Shown here: in pieces, positions 58,513 through 64,000 of the stretch | How positions within the stretch are numbered: the stretch's first letter is position 1 | Layout of the letters: each line of letters starts with the position of its first letter | Source of the DNA: Anaerosolibacter sp. | GTDB taxonomy: Bacteria; Bacillota; Clostridia; Peptostreptococcales; Thermotaleaceae | Direction: 5' to 3' | Length of the DNA stretch: 64,000 bases | NCBI RefSeq assembly: GCF_029240175.1 | Contig: NZ_JARBTM010000016.1 | Location: forward strand, 1-64,000 | Position numbers and translations under genes: made by a program | Notes under the pieces: model-generated | Told to the model about the DNA's origin: nothing | Databases searched by the model: none | The model's input: only the letters and a program-made list of their open reading frames with translations

Positions 58513-58986
58513 TTATTTATAAACCACTTCAAACTCCTCACATACCACCAGCATATCTTCTGTGGGGTCTTTTCCTATAGCTTCCATTTCTCTTGAAAAG
58601 TAAGACCAGTGGGCATTTCTCCAGTATTCCAAAGATCCATCCCCTTCCCCTTCTGTAGCAGCAAATTCCTCTGATACTTCTTTATAGGGCATGATGGTCA
58701 CTTCCTTCGTCCGAATGATGCATTGGGCCATGCCGTTCCAGTCAGTAATGATGCTATGATCCCCAGCCTCAGGCACCTTTTCATTCTCATATTCATAGCC
58801 AAGATACAAGGAAGCCGTAGCCCTCTTTATTCCTTTTAACACCAGTTCTGCCAGTTCGTTTGCATCTTCTTCGTTGTCACAGAAGTGCCAGGATTTATAG
58901 GTTTTCTCTGTGCTGCATGGGCCTTCATTCAAAGAATTCAAATATCCTTCCCACATGGTTTCCACTGAATCTGATTGACTCATCAT
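58513..58986 (-). CDS. ASCH domain protein, paralogue
   Basis: This 157-residue protein parallels the ASCH protein at 57456-57929, with the same blocks: VLKGIKRATASLYLGYE, GDHSIITDWNGMAQCIIRTKEV and FAATEGEGDGSLEYWRNAHW. The two differ at many positions, so the duplication is old. AGGAGG precedes the ATG. Function as for the paralogue: a PUA-like fold of uncertain target. Confidence 0.87.
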   Translation of the reverse strand: MMSQSDSVETMWEGYLNSLNEGPCSTEKTYKSWHFCDNEEDANELAELVLKGIKRATASLYLGYEYENEKVPEAGDHSIITDWNGMAQCIIRTKEVTIMPYKEVSEEFAATEGEGDGSLEYWRNAHWSYFSREMEAIGKDPTEDMLVVCEEFEVVYK

Positions 58987-59090
58987 GAATTCCTCCTCTT
59001 ATAGAAAGATTTGTTTCCAGAAATTCAAAACATCTCACCCTTATTACTTCCACACATTCCATTATATTCCTTTTTCCGTTTGTTTTTTCA

Positions 59091-59333
59091 TTATGCAGAG
59101 CCTATACTTGTGTTCCCGCAGGTTCCAGGGTATATCCCAGGTATGATGGCTGCTAGTATATTTTCTTTTTTAAAATTTCGAATGGCATTTTTGCTATGAC
59201 AATATGCTTGAATGGTATCTCCATCTATTTTCTTTACCTGAATCTGCCGTTGGGATATCTCTATTCCTTTTTGATACATAATGTTGATGGGCATATGGGT
59301 TTCCAAGGAATATTTCAGCATATGATTGATCAT
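59091..59333 (-). CDS. Small WYL-like domain protein, SOS operon
   Basis: The protein has about 80 residues and looks like an isolated WYL-type domain: INIMYQKGIEISQRQIQVKKIDGDTIQAYC followed by NAIRNFKKENILAA. Stand-alone WYL proteins can bind nucleic acids or regulators. The frame opens at 59387, but ATG 59333 with AGGAGGG is better. It follows another small gene by 13 bases at the end of the Y-family polymerase operon, so it is probably LexA-controlled. Confidence 0.75.
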   Translation of the reverse strand: MINHMLKYSLETHMPINIMYQKGIEISQRQIQVKKIDGDTIQAYCHSKNAIRNFKKENILAAIIPGIYPGTCGNTSIGSA

Positions 59334-59346
59334 AGAATCTTCCCTC

Positions 59347-59610
59347 CTAGATTTTAAATAACATCCACTTACAAGTTTCCAAGCCATACTTTAATTCATA
59401 AATCTTTTCTCCTCCATTGATAACACTCTGGCATCTAAAGACAAACATCTTGTTTCCTGCCAGCTTCTCCAGGTCCCTGGTAATCACTCGTTCTACCTTT
59501 ATGGTTACTTCTGCTTCGTCTTCCCCAGTTATTTTAAACTTTATAGGTGTTGGAATACCTTCTTTATTAAATTTTGCTATGACATCTATAGGCTTTGCAA
59601 CCACTCTCAT
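59347..59610 (-). CDS. Small protein in the SOS polymerase operon
   Basis: The protein has about 87 residues, mostly beta strands (VVAKPIDVIAKFNKEGIPTPIKFKI...YELKYGLETCKWMLFKI). I recognise no named family. ATG 59610 has AGGAGG 8 bases upstream; the GTG at 59619 is too close. It lies 12 bases after the polymerase stop, so it should be co-induced. Similar small genes follow Y-family polymerase genes in other clostridia, which suggests a helper role. Confidence 0.65.
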   Translation of the reverse strand: MRVVAKPIDVIAKFNKEGIPTPIKFKITGEDEAEVTIKVERVITRDLEKLAGNKMFVFRCQSVINGGEKIYELKYGLETCKWMLFKI

Positions 59611-59622
59611 ATCTTCCACCTC

Positions 59623-60879
59623 CTACAGCAAGCTGGCCATCATGGGATAATCATCGGCACCCACGCCGCCAATCATGGATTTAACCCCTGAATTTAAAAA
59701 TGTCGCCTTCATAATCGCCTTGGACCCATATCGAAGCCTTAGCTGGTCAATGGCATGATCCAATGCCCTGTTTCTTTCCTGATCCACATCATCAAATAAT
59801 GATTTCTGCTGTAGCTCATTGCTGGACAGTTCTGATACCCTCACCCCCAGATTTCGTAGGGGTTCACCCTTCCAAGCCTCATCAAACAATTCTGTGACGA
59901 TTTCAAAGATTTCCTTTGTACAGTCTGTGGGCGAAAATAACTTCCGTTGATGGGAATAGTTCCTTAGCTCCGAATCTCTCAAGCTGATCGCTACCAATCC
60001 ACATACATTTTCCGTATGCCGAAGGCGCATGGCTACCGTCTCCGTAAGGGCAAGAAGAATTCTACAGGCCGTGATCCTGTCTTCCACATCAAAGGCAATG
60101 GTGCTGCTATTGCCAATTCCTTTGATGTCCACATGCTTTCCTCCACGGACAGGGGAGGCTTCCTGCCCATGACTATAATTCCAAATCAAGGCACCATGGC
60201 TTTTTAACCTATACTTTATGTGTTCATAGTCATAATTGGCAAGATCACCGATGGTATAAATGCCCATCTTATTCAGCTTGGGCAAGGTAGCTCTGCCCAC
60301 ATAGAAAAGATCCTCCACGGGCAAGGGCCATATTTTTCTAGCAATTTCTTCGGGAAAAACCGTGGTTACCGCATCAGGCTTCTTCAGATCAGATCCCATT
60401 TTTGCCAACAATTTATTGCTGGATATTCCTATGGAGACAGTGAAGCCTAATTCCTCTTTGATCCTGTCTTTTATTTTGTGGGCCATGGCAATGGGGTCTC
60501 CCCAATGACCCTCCATATCTGTATAATCGAGAAATACTTCATCCACCGAAAACCTTTGAATCACTGGCGAATACTCTTCGAGCAGTTTCATCATTGCATC
60601 AGAACACTGCATATATAAGCCATAGGATGGAGAAACAATATGGAGATTAGGACATTTCTGCAGGGCAGTATGAAGGGTTTCTCCCGTCTGAATGTTATAC
60701 TGCTTTGCAGGGATGCTTTTGGCCAATATAATTCCATGACGGCTTTTAGGATCTCCTCCCACAGCCGAAGGTATGGTTCGTAAATCAAGGGATGCTCCAT
60801 TTTGCAGACGGTATACCGCCTCCCATGAAAGATAGGCAGAGTTTACATCAATATGAAAGATGATACGGTTTTGCTTCAT
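59623..60879 (-). CDS. Y-family DNA polymerase (DinB/UmuC type)
   Basis: The 418-residue translesion polymerase has the catalytic palm motifs HIDVNSAYLSWE (Asp ligand plus Tyr at the steric gate) and FSVDEVFLDYT (Asp-Glu pair). It also shows SIGISSNKLLAKMGSDLKKPD, the thumb region PKLNKMGIYTIGDLA and a little-finger domain. The C-terminus has the pattern seen in clostridial DinB-like proteins with a beta-clamp-like QKSLFDD. A LexA box in the promoter (60930-60943) makes it SOS-inducible. Two small genes follow in the same operon. Confidence 0.93.
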   Translation of the reverse strand: MKQNRIIFHIDVNSAYLSWEAVYRLQNGASLDLRTIPSAVGGDPKSRHGIILAKSIPAKQYNIQTGETLHTALQKCPNLHIVSPSYGLYMQCSDAMMKLLEEYSPVIQRFSVDEVFLDYTDMEGHWGDPIAMAHKIKDRIKEELGFTVSIGISSNKLLAKMGSDLKKPDAVTTVFPEEIARKIWPLPVEDLFYVGRATLPKLNKMGIYTIGDLANYDYEHIKYRLKSHGALIWNYSHGQEASPVRGGKHVDIKGIGNSSTIAFDVEDRITACRILLALTETVAMRLRHTENVCGLVAISLRDSELRNYSHQRKLFSPTDCTKEIFEIVTELFDEAWKGEPLRNLGVRVSELSSNELQQKSLFDDVDQERNRALDHAIDQLRLRYGSKAIMKATFLNSGVKSMIGGVGADDYPMMASLL

Positions 60880-60920
60880 AGACTCACCATCTTATCCATT
60901 ATTTTCTATAGTATATGCTT

Positions 60921-60950
60921 ATTATATATCGAACATGTGTTCTATGTAAA
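60921..60950 (-). promoter_or_regulatory. Promoter of the Y-family polymerase operon
   Basis: On the minus strand TTTACA (60950-60945) and TATAAT (60926-60921) are 18 bases apart, 42 bases before the polymerase start. The LexA box lies in the spacer, so a bound repressor blocks the promoter. Confidence 0.75.
60930..60943 (-). promoter_or_regulatory. LexA (SOS) box
   Basis: The 14-mer CGAACATGTGTTCT (plus strand) matches the Gram-positive LexA consensus CGAACRNRYGTTYG at all but the last base. It lies between the -35 and -10 of the polymerase operon. Confidence 0.9.
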
Positions 60951-61001
60951 GAAATAAAAAATAAAGTGAAATAAAGTAGAGCATTGACTCTCTACTTCAC
61001 C

Positions 61002-61736
61002 TTACCCATTTTCATTCTCAAGCTTCTTTACTGTTTCTGCATATTTCTTCAATACGATAGCTGCATATTCTCCTTTGACGGACCCTCCTGGTACAGCATT
61101 GATTAACCAATAATCTGGTCGATTGATCTCTCCTGCATTCACCAATATCTCCAAAGCTTCCTTTAAAGGTTCTGCTGCAGACGTCTCGTATGGAATTTCT
61201 TTGTAATCACAGACGCTTTTGATCACCGCTTCGGCGTACGCTCTCCAATGATTTATAATTTTTTCAGCATCCTTAGGATTGTCTGCAAATCCATACTCTA
61301 CAATAACCGTCTCAACATCTCCTGTTTCACGGATCATAAAATAATAGTCCTTGTTAGAGCTTTCAGGTAATGTGCGAGTAAAGGCTCTTCGTCTTTTTGC
61401 ACCCGCTTTTACTAGATTGTCTAATATCATCGTTGCAAGCTTTCCATCAGAATGGATACTATAGATCGTCTCTGCCCCTTGGGCTTGACCGTTATAGGCA
61501 TTGATATGGTTGCTGATACAGATATCTGCCCTTGATGCCCTCACTTTTTTCGTCCGCTCTCCTGAAGTTAGGGTAACATCGTCCATCCTTGTGAGCGCTA
61601 CATCTATGCCCAATTCGTTAAAACGATCATACATATATTTAGATATCTGCAATACCATATCTTTTTCTTTGAAATCCTGGTTGCTGCCACCCCCGGGATC
61701 CTTTCCTCCATGTCCTGGGTCAATGATAATCTTCAT
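61002..61736 (-). CDS. N-acetylmuramoyl-L-alanine amidase (Amidase_3)
   Basis: The protein has about 244 residues. The amidase domain (about 1-180) shows the zinc His in IIIDPGHGGKDPG, a Glu in DFKEKDMVLQ, the second His in ICISNHINA and the catalytic Glu in VIVEYGFADNP. A C-terminal helical region (EALEILVNAGEINRPDYWLIN) is a short repeat of a kind found in clostridial amidases. No signal peptide is seen, so export may be non-classical or tied to mother-cell lysis. ATG 61736 has AGGAAGGAG upstream. Confidence 0.9.
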   Translation of the reverse strand: MKIIIDPGHGGKDPGGGSNQDFKEKDMVLQISKYMYDRFNELGIDVALTRMDDVTLTSGERTKKVRASRADICISNHINAYNGQAQGAETIYSIHSDGKLATMILDNLVKAGAKRRRAFTRTLPESSNKDYYFMIRETGDVETVIVEYGFADNPKDAEKIINHWRAYAEAVIKSVCDYKEIPYETSAAEPLKEALEILVNAGEINRPDYWLINAVPGGSVKGEYAAIVLKKYAETVKKLENENG

Positions 61737-61799
61737 ATTCTCACTCCTTCCTGTGTTTATATAATATGCAGATGTCCTCAAAAATGAAATTTAAGCCCC

Positions 61800-61920
61800 T
61801 ATTGAACAAAGTTGCCTATCGGCAATTTGTTTTCGCTAGGAAACCCTAGGTTTCCTTCGACGGCTGCAAGACAGCCTGAGCACCTTCCTGAAAACGGCAA
61901 AGGTGACCATAATTTCCTAT
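61800..61920. ncRNA. Unassigned structured region between amidase and glucosidase genes
   Basis: Several hairpins are packed in about 120 bases. AACAAAGTTGCC pairs with GGCAATTTGTTT. AGGAAACC (61839-61846) pairs with GGTTTCCT. GGCTG pairs with CAGCC, and CACCTT pairs with AAGGTG. The divergent promoters of the amidase and GH3 genes would lie nearby. I could not match it to a riboswitch family I know; it might be a regulatory RNA or a repeat. Confidence 0.45.
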
Positions 61921-62036
61921 ATATGAATAAATTATTATTTATTTTACAGTGTTTTTTGCAGGATTTGGAAAAAGGCAATGGAATACATAAAGAAAATACA
62001 CGTTTCTACTTGTATGGATGATGGAGGTCAGTATTT

Positions 62037-64000
62037 ATGGAAATCTATAAAAATCCTTCCTATTCTCCTAGGGAAAGGACCATAGACTTACTTAGTCGTA
62101 TGACGATAGAAGAAAAGGTGGGACAAATGTGTCAGGTCGATGGGCGTCATGATCCTGAAACCTGGATCTATAAAAAGCATATTGGTTCTTTTCTTCATGT
62201 GACGGGAGATGAACCTGCTCGATTGCAAAAAATGGCCCTTGAAACGAGGTTGGGCATTCCCATTCTCTTTGGCATTGACGCCATCCATGGTCATGCCTTT
62301 CAGAGTGGCGCTACAGTATTTCCCTCCCAACTGGGTATGTCATCCAGCTGGAATCCTGAACTTCTAGAAAAAGTTGCTGCCATTACCGCTTGTGAGGTTA
62401 TCCTTACAGGCCTTCATTGGACCTTTTCCCCCGTCCTTTGTATCGGCAGGGATGCTCGATGGGGCCGGGTTGATGAAACCTTTGGTGAAGATCCTTATCT
62501 TATTGGCGTCCTGGCGAAAGCCATGATTCAAGGCTATCAGGGCAGTCAATTGTCCGATCCCTATAGTATCTTGGCCTGTGCCAAGCATTTTGCCGCCTAT
62601 GGTGAGACCCAAGGGGGGCGTGACTCGTCTGAATCTGATGTATCAGAGCGGAAGCTTCGTTCTATCTTCCTTCCGCCTTTCCAGGAAGCTGTCAAAGCTG
62701 GCTGCGCTACCTTTATGACAGGTTATAATGCCATTGATGGTATTCCTTGCTCAGCTAATCAATGGCTTCTTCATGATGTACTGAAAGAAGATTGGGGTTT
62801 TCAAGGCTTCGTAGTGACCGATTGGGACAACATCGGCCATCTCCATGAAGATCATAAAGTGGCGGCTACCTTAGAAGAAGCTTGTAATATTGCCCTCACT
62901 GCTGGAAATGATATGATGATGTCTACACCTACCTTCTATGAGCATGCCTTATCCCTTATAGAAAAGGGAATCATTTCCGAGTCTTTACTGGATGACGCCT
63001 GCAGCCGTATTCTGGAACTAAAATTTAAACTGGGCTTATTTGATCATAAACGCTTTCCAGATCAAGGGATGGCATCTACAATCCTAGGATGTACTGAACA
63101 TCGGAAAGCTGCCTATGACATGGCATTGGAGTCTATGGTATTGTTGAAAAACCAGAACAATATTCTTCCCCTCTCAAAGGAAATCAAAAAGATTGCCCTC
63201 ATCGGTCCAAACTGTGATGATGTGCAGGCCCAGCTTGGAGACTGGTCCTTTGGCGCCCGGGAATTGGCATATCCAGAAGTACCTACTTTAAATTATCATC
63301 CTGAATATGATCCAAGTCCTATCGTCACCATCTTAGAGGGCATCAAAAATAGATGTCCACATCAAGTTCAGATCGCCTATGAAAAGGGTTGTGACCTCTT
63401 GGATGAAAATAATCATGCCATTGAGGAGGCTGTGGAAGCAGCCCTGGCATCTGATGCCATCATCACCGTGGTAGGGGATACCAATGTACTCAATGGGGAA
63501 ATGAGGGATCGGGTAGACCTGCATCTCACCGGTGCCCAGCAAAAGCTATTGGAAGCCTTAAAGGCCACAGGCAAACCTCTAATTATTGTTCTTGTGAATG
63601 GAAAACCCTTGACCATTCCATGGATTGCCGAAAATGCTGATGCTATCCTTGAAGCTTGGAATCCAGGGATGGAGGGCGGCAATGGGGTAGCTTCGATCCT
63701 CTTTGGAGATTTTAATCCCTGTGGCAAACTGACCATTTCCTTCCCCCGTCATGTGGGTCAACAGCCCGTATTCTACAATCAGCTTCCCGGTTGGCATGGA
63801 AATACTTATGTAGAAATGACGGGAGAACCATTGTTTCCTTTTGGTTTTGGTCTATCCTATACCCAATATGAATATTCTAATTTGGTGGTTTCATCCTCAA
63901 GCCTAGGTGTGAATGATCACTTAACTGTTTCAGTGGATGTTCAGAACACAGGAAAATATGAGGGAACTGAAATTGTTCAGCTTTATATCAATGACATATT
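62037..64000 (+). CDS. Glycoside hydrolase family 3 beta-glucosidase (partial)
   Basis: The frame is open from ATG 62037 to the end of the window (654 codons). ATGGAGGTCAG is the ribosome-binding region. The N-terminal GH3 barrel shows LLSRMTIEEKVGQM, GIDAIHGHAFQ, GRDARWGRVDETFGEDPYL, CAKHFAAYG, MTGYNAIDGIPCSAN and the nucleophile Asp in VVTDWDN (residue 262). The C-terminal domain reads VLLKNQNNILPLS and PGMEGGNGVASILFGDFNPCGKLTISFPR. The trailing part probably enters the fibronectin-like domain. No signal peptide is seen, so it is probably cytoplasmic. The 3' end is missing. Confidence 0.93.
   Translation, partial: MEIYKNPSYSPRERTIDLLSRMTIEEKVGQMCQVDGRHDPETWIYKKHIGSFLHVTGDEPARLQKMALETRLGIPILFGIDAIHGHAFQSGATVFPSQLGMSSSWNPELLEKVAAITACEVILTGLHWTFSPVLCIGRDARWGRVDETFGEDPYLIGVLAKAMIQGYQGSQLSDPYSILACAKHFAAYGETQGGRDSSESDVSERKLRSIFLPPFQEAVKAGCATFMTGYNAIDGIPCSANQWLLHDVLKEDWGFQGFVVTDWDNIGHLHEDHKVAATLEEACNIALTAGNDMMMSTPTFYEHALSLIEKGIISESLLDDACSRILELKFKLGLFDHKRFPDQGMASTILGCTEHRKAAYDMALESMVLLKNQNNILPLSKEIKKIALIGPNCDDVQAQLGDWSFGARELAYPEVPTLNYHPEYDPSPIVTILEGIKNRCPHQVQIAYEKGCDLLDENNHAIEEAVEAALASDAIITVVGDTNVLNGEMRDRVDLHLTGAQQKLLEALKATGKPLIIVLVNGKPLTIPWIAENADAILEAWNPGMEGGNGVASILFGDFNPCGKLTISFPRHVGQQPVFYNQLPGWHGNTYVEMTGEPLFPFGFGLSYTQYEYSNLVVSSSSLGVNDHLTVSVDVQNTGKYEGTEIVQLYINDI

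Noticed and set aside
61800-61920. Possible c-di-GMP, SAM or lysine riboswitch
   Set aside because: The conserved core blocks of those aptamers are absent on both strands, so I left the region as unassigned structure.

Overview
The window looks like chromosomal DNA from a low-GC, anaerobic, Gram-positive member of the Clostridia, most like the Alkaliphilus/Natronincola group; the genus is inference. The support is an oxygen-sensitive class III ribonucleotide reductase with its radical-SAM activase, a short hybrid-cluster protein, strong AGGAGG ribosome-binding sites, several TTG/GTG starts, Gram-positive LexA and BirA operators, and many riboswitches. No phage, transposase, CRISPR array or tRNA was found.

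Layout. 1-370: minus-strand tandem promoters and a leader of an rRNA operon lying beyond base 1. 371-1382: VanW-like protein and a coupled small gene. 1498-7923: histidine kinase, response regulator, lipoprotein and a three-part ABC exporter. 8014-15933: secreted cyanophycinase-like peptidase, corrinoid adenosyltransferase, a DUF6765-like protein, NrdG-like activase, acetyltransferases and Nudix hydrolases. 16105-18243: NrdD. 18464-24738: a guanine-riboswitch operon (xpt, BMP-type nucleoside ABC transporter) ending near pyrE. 24870-32335: cell-wall and surface proteins, an HTH-TPR receptor with a secreted peptide gene, Amj-like flippase, L,D-transpeptidase, FAH-family protein. 32502-34996: beta-CASP metallohydrolase and an unknown anchored protein. 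35494-39282: biotin operon bioY-bioB-bioD-bioA behind a BirA operator. 39316-40790: cblT-cblS behind a cobalamin riboswitch. 40865-50283: giant nucleotidase with LysM, Hcp, TruA, an RNA methyltransferase and small genes. 50473-56146: TPP-riboswitch thiamine operon thiS-G-H-F-E-D-C. 56263-62036: preQ1-riboswitch queT, two ASCH paralogues, an SOS-controlled Y-family polymerase operon and an amidase. 62037-64000: a GH3 beta-glucosidase running off the end.

The theme is cofactor and nucleobase economy: four riboswitches (guanine, cobalamin, TPP, preQ1) plus BirA control salvage or synthesis genes. The most interesting local system is the HTH-TPR regulator at 27277-28605 followed 24 bases downstream by a 44-codon gene for a secreted propeptide at 27118-27252: a probable peptide quorum-sensing pair of the RRNPP type. 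A dispersed palindromic repeat (15081, 31371, 58026) and an unassigned structured region (61800-61920) also deserve attention.
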